A stretch of 41,424 nucleotides of DNA from Deltaproteobacteria bacterium (GTDB lineage: Bacteria; Desulfobacterota; Desulfovibrionia; Desulfovibrionales; Desulfomicrobiaceae), in contig RZYB01000005.1 of NCBI GenBank assembly GCA_009930495.1, positions 1 through 41,424 on the forward strand, read 5' to 3'. The notes under the pieces are model-generated. The model ran no database searches, had not been told where the DNA came from, and was given only the letters and a program-made list of their open reading frames with translations. The first letter of the stretch is position 1. Each line of letters begins with the position of its first letter. Made by a program: the position numbers and the translations under genes. Positions 1 to 7,514 of the stretch are shown here, one piece after another.

Positions 1-611
1 GCTGTCCAGACATCATCACGGCACAGATGCCCGCGCCTGACCACGTTCTCCACCCAGCCTGCATAATGCTTCGGGAAATCCGGATCATCCGGCATGCCCG
101 CCAGCCTGGACAGCTCGGACAGATTCACGGTCCTGTAGCGCTGCTTGGGCTTCACGATCTCCTGGAAACCACCATGCTTCCACTGTGAAGGATGCCTAGC
201 CACTCCGGCCCGGATCATGTTGGTGTCAATGTACAGCGAGCACCGCACCAGATGTTCGCCGCTCTCCACCGCCGTGGCATGATAGCGACGCTCCCAGAAG
301 CTCCCCTTGCGGTCGGTCTTCTTGTTGTAGGTAGCAGCCACCTTTGAACCCAAGTCCCGCATCATCCTAGGTATCGCGTTCCTGTCTGCTGGGCTAACCA
401 CAAGCAAATGAACATGGTTGCATGTGACCGTGAAGTTGAGCACCGGCACCCGGTAGCGGGCCTGGTTTTCAAAAAGCACATCCACGAACAGTTTGCGGTA
501 CAAGACCTGACCCAAAAGAAAGTCCCGATTGTGGCAGCGGGCAGTCAGATGCCACACATTGCCGGGCTCAAAAAATCGTTGCGGATATCCCATCTCAAAC
601 TCAGCATTCAT
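1..611 (-). CDS. REP-associated tyrosine transposase (RAYT), C-terminus cut by window edge
   Basis: This is an IS200-like Y1 (HUH) transposase of the REP-associated group, a domesticated single-copy relative of IS200/IS605 TnpA that acts on short palindromic REP repeats. I translated 203 residues from the ATG at 611 before the window ends. The HUH metal site is H66-V-H68 in CNHVHLLV. The presumed nucleophile is Y127 in LYIDTNMIRAG, and the family-typical FWERRYHAT motif lies near residue 105. The start overlaps the hicA stop as TGATG, which suggests translational coupling; a second in-frame ATG at 593 (MGYPQRFF) is also possible. No REP palindromes are visible next to it, but its downstream side is outside the window. 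The family call is strong; whether it is active is unknown. Confidence 0.88.
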   Translation of the reverse strand, partial: MNAEFEMGYPQRFFEPGNVWHLTARCHNRDFLLGQVLYRKLFVDVLFENQARYRVPVLNFTVTCNHVHLLVVSPADRNAIPRMMRDLGSKVAATYNKKTDRKGSFWERRYHATAVESGEHLVRCSLYIDTNMIRAGVARHPSQWKHGGFQEIVKPKQRYRTVNLSELSRLAGMPDDPDFPKHYAGWVENVVRRGHLCRDDVWT

Positions 612-835
612 CAAACTGAAAGAAACGCATCCGGATCAACTCCTGCCTGTTTCAGGATCGCTCGAAGTGTCCCCTCCGGCATTTCACCTGGATGATTGGG
701 GATCGTTGTAAATTTTTGCGTCTCTGCATTATACCAGATTTCATGGCTTCCGGCCGCTTGGCGGTCAAAACAAAAGCCCAACGCACGAAGTCGGCGAATA
801 ATCTCGCGATATCGAAATCCGGAAAGCCGCCCCAT
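611..835 (-). CDS. hicA: HicA-family mRNA interferase toxin
   Basis: This 74-residue protein is a HicA toxin, a small dsRBD-fold ribonuclease that cleaves mRNA and is neutralised by HicB. It has the family pattern: an N-terminal helix (FRYREIIRRLRALGF), the catalytic G-S-H motif with H31 in AAGSHEIW, and the C-terminal IPNHPGEMPEGTLRAI segment. I chose the ATG at 835 because it gives the usual length (70-80 aa) and lies one base after the hicB stop (TGAGATG). The reading frame is open further upstream, but that part only overlaps hicB. The order antitoxin then toxin is the reverse of the E. coli locus and is common elsewhere. The toxin stop overlaps the transposase start. Confidence 0.9.
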   Translation of the reverse strand: MGRLSGFRYREIIRRLRALGFCFDRQAAGSHEIWYNAETQKFTTIPNHPGEMPEGTLRAILKQAGVDPDAFLSV

Positions 836-836
836 C

Positions 837-1070
837 TCAACAACCAACGACAATCTGAAGATCGAACGCGCGTTGGATGCGTGGCTGCTCACAGCTTGAC
901 ACGCTGTATTCAGCCTGCGCTTCGAGCAGCCGTCTGGCCACGTCGCGAGCAATATCCAATGTCTCGGCGATTGTTCGGCCTTGAGCCACAAGCCCCTGTA
1001 CCTCATCCGACGTTGCCAGATACATTCCCCCTGGCAACTGCTCGATATGCAAACGGATCATTCGTTCCAT
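837..1070 (-). CDS. hicB: HicB-family antitoxin (short, no visible DNA-binding domain)
   Basis: This 77-residue protein is the probable HicB antitoxin that masks HicA. It shows the degenerate RNase H-like HicB core: a beta strand IRLHIEQLPGGMYLATSDE, then GLVAQGRTIAETLDIARDVARRLLEA, which matches the usual 'pGl...G.T.eEa...a.ea' pattern. The ATG at 1070 is preceded by AGGAG at a 6-7 base spacing, so it is preferred over the upstream in-frame codon at 1127. I see no clear ribbon-helix-helix or helix-turn-helix tail, so autoregulation, if present, may depend on the HicAB complex. A 13-base palindrome sits just upstream. Confidence 0.82.
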   Translation of the reverse strand: MERMIRLHIEQLPGGMYLATSDEVQGLVAQGRTIAETLDIARDVARRLLEAQAEYSVSSCEQPRIQRAFDLQIVVGC

Positions 1071-1091
1071 GACTGCTCCTGCCTGTGCTTG

Positions 1092-1104
1092 GGTCTCTGA
1101 GACC
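1092..1104. promoter_or_regulatory. Palindrome upstream of hicB, candidate operator
   Basis: GGTCTC-T-GAGACC is a perfect 6+6 palindrome ending 22 bases upstream of the hicB start codon. It is flanked by CTTG on one side and CAAG on the other, with a two-base offset, which lengthens the symmetry. Toxin-antitoxin complexes commonly repress their own promoter through such sites; the assignment here is inferred from position and symmetry only. Confidence 0.35.
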
Positions 1105-1123
1105 AACAAGATGCCAATTTCAT

Positions 1124-1392
1124 TCACTTTGCACTCAAAAAAGACCCTTGGTACGACCTTAAAAACGCATCAGTCGCCCAATGCCTGCGGTTGCCGCGTT
1201 TCATAGCGCCATCCATCCCCACAAACAACTGCCACACTTCCCTGGCGACGTCCCGGTAACATCCCCGGTACGCGGCCCGACTCCTGGCCAAAAGACTCGG
1301 GCTGTAAACTGCATCGCCCAGGAATCATCCACAAATTTAGTGTCGGGCCAGCTTGTAATGCGGTCGACCAAGGACCAAAACAACGCTTTCAT
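1124..1392 (-). pseudogene. Possible frameshifted remnant between the lipoprotein and hicB
   Basis: This 270-base gap holds no intact gene. Two minus-strand frames read somewhat like protein: one begins at the ATG at 1392 (MKALFWSLVDRITSW...), and a second, shifted frame runs from 1324 down to the TGA at 1124 (through YRGCYRDVAREVWQLFVGMD and ending GSFLSAK). Joined by a single frameshift near 1325 they would make about 90 residues. I do not recognise either part, and open frames this short occur by chance in GC-rich DNA, so this is only a candidate decayed gene. Confidence 0.2.
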
Positions 1393-1396
1393 CGGA

Positions 1397-1873
1397 TCAA
1401 TCACGGTCCGTGTCCCGCCTCTGCCGGCGCAGCTCGTCGAGGCGCATCTGTTCCATCCGCATCCAGTCCCGATGTTCGCGCTGTTCCTGCTCCAGGCGCT
1501 CTTCCTCGAATTCCGCCCGCTGCCGCATGCGCATGAGTTTTACGGCATGGGCCACATCAATGTCGCGGCCCGGTACGCTGGGCCGAAAAAACGTAAAATT
1601 CTGCTCACGGCCATGGGCCGGGTCCACAAGGATCCTGTCCACCCGCTCTTCGGCTCCGCTCGCCCACACGGCGCGATATCCGGTCAAAATCATGTGGCCG
1701 CGCGCTTTGTCCTGATCCGAAAACGTGTACTCCATGCAAAATGGCGCATGGCCCAAAAACTGGCGATCATGATAGACAGCGGCGCCCTGCGGCTCGGATG
1801 TGTACAGCGTGGTGACCGTGGCACAGCCGCCAAGATACAAAAGGATGAAAAAAATTCCAAAGCACCGCATCAT
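1397..1873 (-). CDS. PEGA-like lipoprotein with charged C-terminal tail
   Basis: This is a 158-residue predicted lipoprotein. The N-terminus is a short hydrophobic signal with a lipobox L-G-G-C (C16), predicting lipidation and export by the Sec/Lgt/LspA route. Residues about 20-90 resemble a PEGA-type surface domain: TSEPQGAAVYHDRQFLGHAP fits the 'S.P.gA.VyvdG..lG.tP' pattern. The last 45 residues (RMRQRAEFEEERLEQEQREH onward) are very rich in Arg and Glu and probably form a charged helix or coiled coil. I start it at the first of two tandem ATGs (1873); an upstream GTG at 1903 would spoil the signal peptide. Its role is unknown; a cell-wall or envelope-structural function is a guess. Confidence 0.75.
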   Translation of the reverse strand: MMRCFGIFFILLYLGGCATVTTLYTSEPQGAAVYHDRQFLGHAPFCMEYTFSDQDKARGHMILTGYRAVWASGAEERVDRILVDPAHGREQNFTFFRPSVPGRDIDVAHAVKLMRMRQRAEFEEERLEQEQREHRDWMRMEQMRLDELRRQRRDTDRD

Positions 1874-2227
1874 CGCATCGTCCCGCCTGAAAAACGGTTG
1901 CACTTGATTTTTCGATTTCTCGCGCGATCAGTGCATGCACGAGAATCAAAACCTCCGTCCAGAACAAAATGTACGCCAGCCGCCTTCACCAAGGAGGCAG
2001 CCACGTCATCCCTCGCGGACCGGCCCACGCACCGAGTCGTGGTCCCTATTCCTTGCGAAAAAAACATCGTCCAAAACGCCTTGAGCCGGGAACACAGGCG
2101 GCACGCTATTTCATCTTGAAAAATTGTCCAGCCCACGGGCAACACTCCGGCCGTGGGGCATCCAAAAGGCTTGACCCCATGCATGGGAGTTGGCGATGAA
2201 TGTCAAATAGGAACACAAGGAGCGTGT
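1874..2227. other. Divergent intergenic region, no gene seen
   Basis: These 354 bases separate the divergent lipoprotein and exosortase genes. The open frames here have no recognisable protein character and no ribosome binding sites. The region should hold both promoters, but I cannot pick convincing -35/-10 pairs. A CCCATGCATGGG palindrome lies near 2177-2188, about 40 bases before the exosortase start. Confidence 0.5.
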
Positions 2228-3742
2228 ATGCCGCGTATCAATTGGCTGGGCTGGGGGACTGGGTTTGTTGTTTTGGCGGGAGTATACCATTCCGCCCTAT
2301 GGCGGCTGGTGGCTCACGACTGGCAACGAACGGACTTCGATTACTGCTACCTCGTCCCTCTTGTCAGCCTTTATTTGATTTGGGAACGCTCAACGGATTT
2401 GGCCCGACTGCCATCCCGTCCTTCCTGGGGCGGCATCCTGGCCTTCCTGGGGGCCGTATTCTTCCTTCTGCTGGGCGAATTGGGTGGGGAATTTCTGTCC
2501 CTGTATCTGTCCTTCTGGCTGGCCTTGTTCGGACTCTGCTGGACGATCCTGGGCTGGCGCAAGCTCTCGGTCATCCTTTTTCCCGTCTGCTTCCTGCTGA
2601 CCGCCTTTCCGCCCCCAAACTACCTGTATGGCCGCCTGACTCTGGGCATGCAGCTCCTGTCCACCCGGCTGGGAGTGGATGTCTTGCACATCCTGGGCAT
2701 TCCGGCCTTTCGGGAGGGAAACGTCATTGACCTTGGATTCACGCAACTTGAAGTCGTGGCGGCATGCTCAGGCCTGCGTTTTCTCATCCCGCTCATTATC
2801 GTCGGCATGATCCTGACCTACTATTTCCGGGAAAAATGGTGGAAACGGGCTCTGCTCATGGCCTCGACCCTGCCCCTGGCCATCGCCATGAACGGATTGC
2901 GCATCGGCGTGACCGGGATTTTGACCCGCGCCCATGGGCCACGCTTCGCCGAGGGCTCGGCCCACGACCTGATGGGCTGGATCATGTTCGTCATCTCCAC
3001 CCTCGTTTTGTTGGGATTCATGCGCCTGCTGACCACGCGCGGTCTGCCCACGACCCCGCCACGCAGTTATCAGTGCGGCCCGGCCAGTCCGACATCTTCC
3101 CTGCTTCCGCGCCTGGGCGTTGGCCTGCTCCTGCTGCCGATGGTGTTTGGTTTTTTGCGCTACCGCGATATGTCGCCACGGATCATGCCCAAAGCGGGCA
3201 ACCTGGATGAATTTCCGACCGTTCTGGGCGAATGGACTGGTCGAAAAACAGCTCTCGAAGCCAAATTCATCACGGCCCTACATTTCACGGATTACGTCCA
3301 GATCGATTACCGCGACCCCAGTGGACGGACCGTGGATTTTTATGTCGCGTGGTACGAGTCGCAGAGCAAGGGAGAATCCATCCACTCGCCGGAAACCTGT
3401 CTGCGCGGCGGCGGCTGGTCTTTCGAGCGAACAGGTTCCGAGGAAGTCAATGTGCCGGGATATGGTCCCGTGCGCGTCAACCGCAGCCTGCTCGAACAGT
3501 CTGGACAACGCATGCTGGCCTATTTCTGGTTTCCGGTGCGCGGCCGATTCCTGACCAACGGGGTGGAGCTCAAAATTCACACCTTGCTTGGGGCTCTGAC
3601 GGAGCGCCGCACCGATGGAGCCCTGGTCCGCCTCATCACGCCATTGGGTCCGGACGAAGCCGAAACGGACGGCGCCAAGCGCCTGACCGCCTTCATGTCT
3701 CAGGCGCTGCCGCTCTTGGACAAAATTCTGCCAGGGGCCTGA
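2228..3742 (+). CDS. xrtD: Exosortase fused to EpsI domain (XrtD type)
   Basis: This 504-residue integral membrane protein is an exosortase, a transpeptidase-like protease that processes proteins with C-terminal PEP-CTERM-type sorting signals in exopolysaccharide-producing bacteria. Residues 10-270 hold about eight hydrophobic segments and the catalytic triad: C180 in VAACSGLRFL, R225 in MNGLRIGVTG and H246 in SAHDLMGW. Residues 328-500 form an EpsI domain with its signature HSPETCLRGGGW (386-397). This fusion is typical of XrtD, the VPLPA-CTERM-specific class. The ATG at 2228 is chosen because AAGGAG lies six bases upstream and the membrane protein begins cleanly there. No substrate protein with a sorting tail and no polysaccharide cluster is visible nearby, so it acts on targets elsewhere. 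Confidence 0.92.
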   Translation: MPRINWLGWGTGFVVLAGVYHSALWRLVAHDWQRTDFDYCYLVPLVSLYLIWERSTDLARLPSRPSWGGILAFLGAVFFLLLGELGGEFLSLYLSFWLALFGLCWTILGWRKLSVILFPVCFLLTAFPPPNYLYGRLTLGMQLLSTRLGVDVLHILGIPAFREGNVIDLGFTQLEVVAACSGLRFLIPLIIVGMILTYYFREKWWKRALLMASTLPLAIAMNGLRIGVTGILTRAHGPRFAEGSAHDLMGWIMFVISTLVLLGFMRLLTTRGLPTTPPRSYQCGPASPTSSLLPRLGVGLLLLPMVFGFLRYRDMSPRIMPKAGNLDEFPTVLGEWTGRKTALEAKFITALHFTDYVQIDYRDPSGRTVDFYVAWYESQSKGESIHSPETCLRGGGWSFERTGSEEVNVPGYGPVRVNRSLLEQSGQRMLAYFWFPVRGRFLTNGVELKIHTLLGALTERRTDGALVRLITPLGPDEAETDGAKRLTAFMSQALPLLDKILPGA

Positions 3743-3810
3743 CGGGGCATCGCGCAGGCCGCGAGGGACATCCGAAAATCCCGTCGCCACGTCCCCGGCC
3801 CCTGGAAATG

Positions 3811-3843
3811 AAAAAGCCTCCCCGGGGGATATCCCGGGGAGGC
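3811..3843 (-). terminator. Rho-independent terminator of greA
   Basis: A perfect 11-bp inverted repeat (3816-3826 GCCTCCCCGGG and 3833-3843) with a 6-base loop is followed, on the minus strand, by five T residues. It lies 25 bases beyond the greA stop. The XrtD gene ends 68 bases away on the other strand. Confidence 0.9.
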
Positions 3844-3867
3844 CATGACCGCGCGGACAAGGCAGGC

Positions 3868-4356
3868 CTATTTCAAGCCGGCCGTTCCATGAAAATTCAC
3901 AGCAACAATCTCGTAATCCACCCGGCCACGTGGCACCTGCACGGAGATTTCGTCCCCTTCGCTCTTCCCGAGCAGGGCCTTGCCCACTGGCGATGCGATG
4001 GAAATCGTCCCCTTGGTGTGGTCGGCCTCGTCCGGGCCCAACAACGTATACGTTTTGCGCTCTCCGGTTTCCATGTCCTCCATGGTCACCGTGGCGCCGA
4101 AAACGACCTTGTCGCTGTGCAAGGTATCGATGTCGATGATGTCGAATTGGATCATCCGGGACTCAATGTGGCTGATGCGGGCTTCCAAAAGACCTTGGCG
4201 CTCCCTGGCCGCGTCGTAGCCCGCATTCTCGCGCAGGTCGCCTTCCTCTCGGGCCTCCTTGATGGCCTGGATGATGGCCGGTCGCTCCTTCTTGAGTTCT
4301 TCCAATTCCTTTTCCAAACGCTTGAAGCCATCAACTGAAATGGGAATCCTGCTCAT
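3868..4356 (-). CDS. greA: Transcription elongation factor GreA
   Basis: This 162-residue protein is GreA, which enters the RNA polymerase secondary channel and stimulates cleavage of backtracked RNA. The N-terminal coiled coil (residues 10-75) carries the GreA tip motif EEGDLRENAGYDAARERQ, including the acidic tip residues and the ENAxYxAAxE pattern. The C-terminal FKBP-like domain follows (TYTLLGPDEADHTKGTISIA, then SPVGKALLGKSEGDEI). Length matches the family (about 158). A clear terminator follows the gene, and the mla terminator lies upstream, so greA is probably its own transcription unit. Confidence 0.97.
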   Translation of the reverse strand: MSRIPISVDGFKRLEKELEELKKERPAIIQAIKEAREEGDLRENAGYDAARERQGLLEARISHIESRMIQFDIIDIDTLHSDKVVFGATVTMEDMETGERKTYTLLGPDEADHTKGTISIASPVGKALLGKSEGDEISVQVPRGRVDYEIVAVNFHGTAGLK

Positions 4357-4390
4357 CGCTATCCTTTATTCATGAAAACGGTTGGCCAAT

Positions 4391-4431
4391 AAAAAAGAGG
4401 CTTTGCTTATCCTGGCCCAGACAAGCAAAGC
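4391..4431 (-). terminator. Rho-independent terminator after mlaA
   Basis: GCTTTGCTT (4400-4408) and AAGCAAAGC (4423-4431) form a perfect 9-bp stem. On the minus strand it is followed by CTC and a run of six T residues. It lies 88 bases past the mlaA stop and just upstream of greA. Confidence 0.85.
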
Positions 4432-4518
4432 TCTGACTACATCTCGAAATGACTTTTTGGGTACTAGTTCATCCGCTCCCAGGGGTCAAGCGTGGCGCCA
4501 ACGGACAAAATCCCGTCG

Positions 4519-5301
4519 TTATTCCGCCTCCAACCCTTGTCGATACTGAAAATACACGTCCTTCATGCTGGTATAGTGATCAAGGGACTCCGCCTTGATG
4601 TCCTGATAGGTCTTCATATTGGCCGAAATCGTGTTCGTCTTGTCGTGGGCCGTGAAGGCGTATTTGGTCGTGTCCGGCTGAACCCAGGTCAGGGGGTAGA
4701 GCAACGAGTCCGCGACCAGGCCAACGGTGTCGCGCACCGAGGACGGCCCGAGCAAGGGCAGGACGACATACGTTCCGGATCCCACGCCGTAAAAGGCCAG
4801 GGTCTGCCCGAAATCCTCGGGCGAGGACTGGAGGCTGGCCATGTTTTTGGTCACATTGAAGAAACCGGCCGAGCCGAAGGTTGTATTCAAGACGAACGAC
4901 GCGGTTTCCTTGAACATCTTGTCAAACTTAAACTGAAGCAGGGCGTTCACGAAACGTATGGGAAAGGCGATGTTGCGATAAAAATTCGAAAACCCATTGC
5001 GCATGTCCGGAGGAAAAAAACCGGCGTAAACCGTGTGCACCGGGGTAAAGACATACGAAATGAGGACGTCGTTGAAGGAAAATACCTTGCGATTGAGTTT
5101 TTCCAGGGAATCCGGATGGACGCGGGTATCACTTGGCGCGAAATCATCCGTGGATGATTCATCCGGGCCGCCATTCTCGGCACCATCCGAGGCCGGCGGG
5201 TTCATCCCTCCGGCCGAAGACGCCACCTTTTTCGCGCATCCCGCGCCACACAGGGCCAGACTCAGCACCAGAAAAACCACGCAAAACAATCGGTTACTCA
5301 T
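4519..5301 (-). CDS. mlaA: MlaA/VacJ outer-membrane lipoprotein
   Basis: This 260-residue protein is MlaA, the outer-membrane ring-shaped lipoprotein that removes mislocalised phospholipids from the outer leaflet and hands them to MlaC. It has a signal peptide with a lipobox ending at C22 (CGAGC), a low-complexity acidic linker (residues 25-60), then the VacJ core: LEKLNRKVFSFNDVL, FFPPDMRNGFSNFYRNI, TTFGSAGFFNV and LGPSSVRDTVGL. These are all hallmark blocks. It is the last gene of the mlaE-F-D-C-A operon and overlaps mlaC by 8 bases. In E. coli mlaA is unlinked from mlaFEDCB; linkage as here is common in other proteobacteria. Confidence 0.95.
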   Translation of the reverse strand: MSNRLFCVVFLVLSLALCGAGCAKKVASSAGGMNPPASDGAENGGPDESSTDDFAPSDTRVHPDSLEKLNRKVFSFNDVLISYVFTPVHTVYAGFFPPDMRNGFSNFYRNIAFPIRFVNALLQFKFDKMFKETASFVLNTTFGSAGFFNVTKNMASLQSSPEDFGQTLAFYGVGSGTYVVLPLLGPSSVRDTVGLVADSLLYPLTWVQPDTTKYAFTAHDKTNTISANMKTYQDIKAESLDHYTSMKDVYFQYRQGLEAE

Positions 5302-5872
5302 TGGTTTTCTCCCTCAATATGGAAATCAGGTGCGCGGGTGGGTTGTTCTGCAAAATTCCCTGGAATTGGGAGCGATAATTCTTAACAAAACTGACGTTTT
5401 CCACGGATACATCATACACCTTCCAGGCCGAGTCGCGCTTTTTGAGGTAATAAATCAACTTGGTGCGTACATTGGCCCCGACAATGGTCGAAAAAACCTC
5501 GGCCCATTCGTCGGACTTCATGATTTCCTGATCAACGGTGACCTGCTCGTTGTTATAGGCGATGGATTTCCGCAAATAAACCTGTTTGATCAATTTTAAA
5601 AACAAGCCTTCGAACTCCACCCGCTGTTCCGGCGAAAAAAGACGCCAATACTGTCCCAGTGCCCGTCGGGAGAGCTCTTCGGAGTCAAAAAAATCATCGA
5701 CCAGGGTTGACAGTCGCCGGGCCTGGGCCTCGCGCATGGCCGGAGAATCCCCCTGGGTTTCGGCGAGGATGGTGATGACGGCGTCAACATTGGCCTGAAT
5801 ATACGCCGTCGGAGTCGAGGGCGAGGCGAAAGCCAGGGTCGGCAACAAGAATATCAGGGCAAAAAACTTCAT
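5294..5872 (-). CDS. mlaC: MlaC periplasmic phospholipid carrier
   Basis: This 192-residue protein is the MlaC/Ttg2D phospholipid shuttle between MlaA and the inner-membrane MlaFED complex. It starts with a signal peptide (MKFFALIFLLPTLAFAS). The mature part shows the family features: a long helical first half (DDFFDSEELSRRALGQYWRL), FEGLFLKLIKQVYLRKS, and then YYLKKRDSAWKVYDVSVENV, matching the conserved WkvyDv.ieGvS block. It overlaps mlaD by 4 bases (ATGA) and mlaA by 8. Confidence 0.94.
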   Translation of the reverse strand: MKFFALIFLLPTLAFASPSTPTAYIQANVDAVITILAETQGDSPAMREAQARRLSTLVDDFFDSEELSRRALGQYWRLFSPEQRVEFEGLFLKLIKQVYLRKSIAYNNEQVTVDQEIMKSDEWAEVFSTIVGANVRTKLIYYLKKRDSAWKVYDVSVENVSFVKNYRSQFQGILQNNPPAHLISILREKTNE

Positions 5873-6321
5873 TTGTTCACACTTCCAAAGACATATTTTG
5901 AGATGAGGTCCTCGATATCAACCGCGGCCTGCGTATCCATGATCACACCGTTATGGGCGAGAATTTCGTCGCTCCCCCCGGGGGTAATGCTGATGTACTT
6001 GTCTCCGATCAGGCCGCTGGTCTTGACCGAGGCCGTCGAATCCGAAGGGACCGCGACCTCGTCTTGAATTTGCATGGTCACTTCGGCCTGATACAACTGC
6101 TGATCGAGGTCAATACGGGCCACCTTGCCCACGTATACACCCGAAATTTCGACGTTGCTTCCGACACGAAGGCCATTCACGGCTGAAAACTTGGCCGTCA
6201 GGTGATATTGCCCCCGTGAAAAAAGAGTCGTGCTGGCCAGGGTCAGGGTCAGGTACGCCACGCAGGCCAAGCCGATGATCACAAAAACGCCGACCGTGGT
6301 TTGAAGGGAACTATTCTTCAT
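5869..6321 (-). CDS. mlaD: MlaD MCE-domain protein
   Basis: This 150-residue protein is the MCE-domain subunit of the phospholipid transporter. One N-terminal transmembrane helix (residues 8-30) anchors it in the inner membrane. The single MCE domain in the periplasm shows the conserved TAKFSAVNGLRVGSNVEISGV and VKTSGLIGDKYISITPGGS blocks. MlaD forms a hexameric ring that channels lipid between MlaC and MlaE. The length is close to E. coli MlaD (183), with a short C-terminal tail. It starts two bases after the mlaF stop. Confidence 0.95.
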   Translation of the reverse strand: MKNSSLQTTVGVFVIIGLACVAYLTLTLASTTLFSRGQYHLTAKFSAVNGLRVGSNVEISGVYVGKVARIDLDQQLYQAEVTMQIQDEVAVPSDSTASVKTSGLIGDKYISITPGGSDEILAHNGVIMDTQAAVDIEDLISKYVFGSVNK

Positions 6322-6323
6322 GA

Positions 6324-7511
6324 TTACGCCAATTGTTTTGCCGTGTTCAGGGTTTTCCGCACAAGGGCGTGCATGTCATCGTCCTTGGCCATGGGCGAGC
6401 AACCGATTTCCAAGGCGAGATCGTTCTCGCGAAAAGTGGACTGAGCGACTCCTTGGCCAAAATACGCTTTGAGCTCATGAACCAAGGCCAATACCGCGGC
6501 CTTGTCCTCGATACGGGCAAAAATCAAAAAAACACCCCTGGAATAGGCCCCGGTAAAAATCGCCGCGTCATCCAAGGAACCCAAAAAACGCGCCACATCC
6601 TGGATGAGTCCGTGGGCGAAAAGATTTCCCCGAAAATCAATCATCTCGTGCAAGCCCCTGATACGCAGCGCGAAACAGTACCGGGGAGAGGCGGGATCCA
6701 GTGTTGACAGCAATTCCGTGAATTTTTCCGAAAGAGCCAGCCTGCTCCGAAGGCCGGTAATATCATCCACGAGCAAATCCTGCCCGTGGGTGTACAAATA
6801 CAAGGCCGGATGATTGGATTGCTCCAGTTCGATGGGCGTTCCGGAAAACACGATTTTTCCCTCGTCAAGGATATGCACCCGGTGGGCGATGTAAAAAATG
6901 TCCGGAACATCGTGCGTAATGATCACGGCTGTGAAATTCAAACGCTGATGATAATGATGGATCATGGAAAAAACGGAATTTTTCCGAATGGGATCCAGGC
7001 CCGTGGTCGGCTCGTCAAAAAAAATGATTTCCGGCTCGGTGATCAGGGCCCGGGCCAAGGCGACGCGCTTCTGCATTCCACCGGAAATCTGCTTTGGATA
7101 GATGCCGGCCACCTCGCCCAGATCCAGCTGGTCGATCCGGAAGGCGACCTTGTCCCGGATTTCCTGCTCCTTGAACGCGGATTTTTCCCGCAACGGCAGG
7201 GCGATATTCTCGAAAACCGTCAAGGAATCGAACAGGGCGTTATGCTGGAACATATAGCTGCATCTGTCCTTGATCTTCGAAAACTCCTTGCGCGTGATGG
7301 CGGAATACGAAACCCCGTCAAAAATGATTTCCCCCGCGTCCGGTTCGATCAGACCGATGATGTGCTTGACAAGAACACTCTTGCCGACACCACTTTTGCC
7401 GATAATGGCCGTGATGGCATTCTTCTCGATATCAAGAGAGACGCCATCCAGCACGACACGGGAGCCAAAGGCCTTGGAGATATGTTGCAGTTGAATAAGT
7501 GGCGTTGACAT
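6324..7511 (-). CDS. mlaF: MlaF ABC ATPase fused to a degenerate GGDEF domain
   Basis: This 395-residue protein is the cytoplasmic ATPase of the Mla transporter with an unusual extra domain. Residues 1-245 are a standard MlaF: Walker A GKSGVGKS (38-45), signature ISGGMQKR (142-149), Walker B with D166-E167, and switch H200. E. coli MlaF ends near residue 269. Here residues 249-395 follow the GGDEF-domain plan: DDITGLRSR in place of DxLTGLxNR, the FKxIND-like LHEMID (287-292), SRGVF (324-328) where GGDEF should be, LALEIGC (365-371) in place of the vTvSiG strand, and a final helix ending in AK. Catalytic and metal residues are lost, so it is presumably not a diguanylate cyclase and may be a regulatory or dimerisation module. 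No MlaB STAS gene is present. Confidence 0.9.
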   Translation of the reverse strand: MSTPLIQLQHISKAFGSRVVLDGVSLDIEKNAITAIIGKSGVGKSVLVKHIIGLIEPDAGEIIFDGVSYSAITRKEFSKIKDRCSYMFQHNALFDSLTVFENIALPLREKSAFKEQEIRDKVAFRIDQLDLGEVAGIYPKQISGGMQKRVALARALITEPEIIFFDEPTTGLDPIRKNSVFSMIHHYHQRLNFTAVIITHDVPDIFYIAHRVHILDEGKIVFSGTPIELEQSNHPALYLYTHGQDLLVDDITGLRSRLALSEKFTELLSTLDPASPRYCFALRIRGLHEMIDFRGNLFAHGLIQDVARFLGSLDDAAIFTGAYSRGVFLIFARIEDKAAVLALVHELKAYFGQGVAQSTFRENDLALEIGCSPMAKDDDMHALVRKTLNTAKQLA

Positions 7512-7514
7512 GGC

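Noticed and set aside
6324-7511. Active diguanylate cyclase on the MlaF tail
   Set aside because: The GGDEF pentapeptide reads SRGVF and the metal-binding Asp is lost, so catalysis is not supported.
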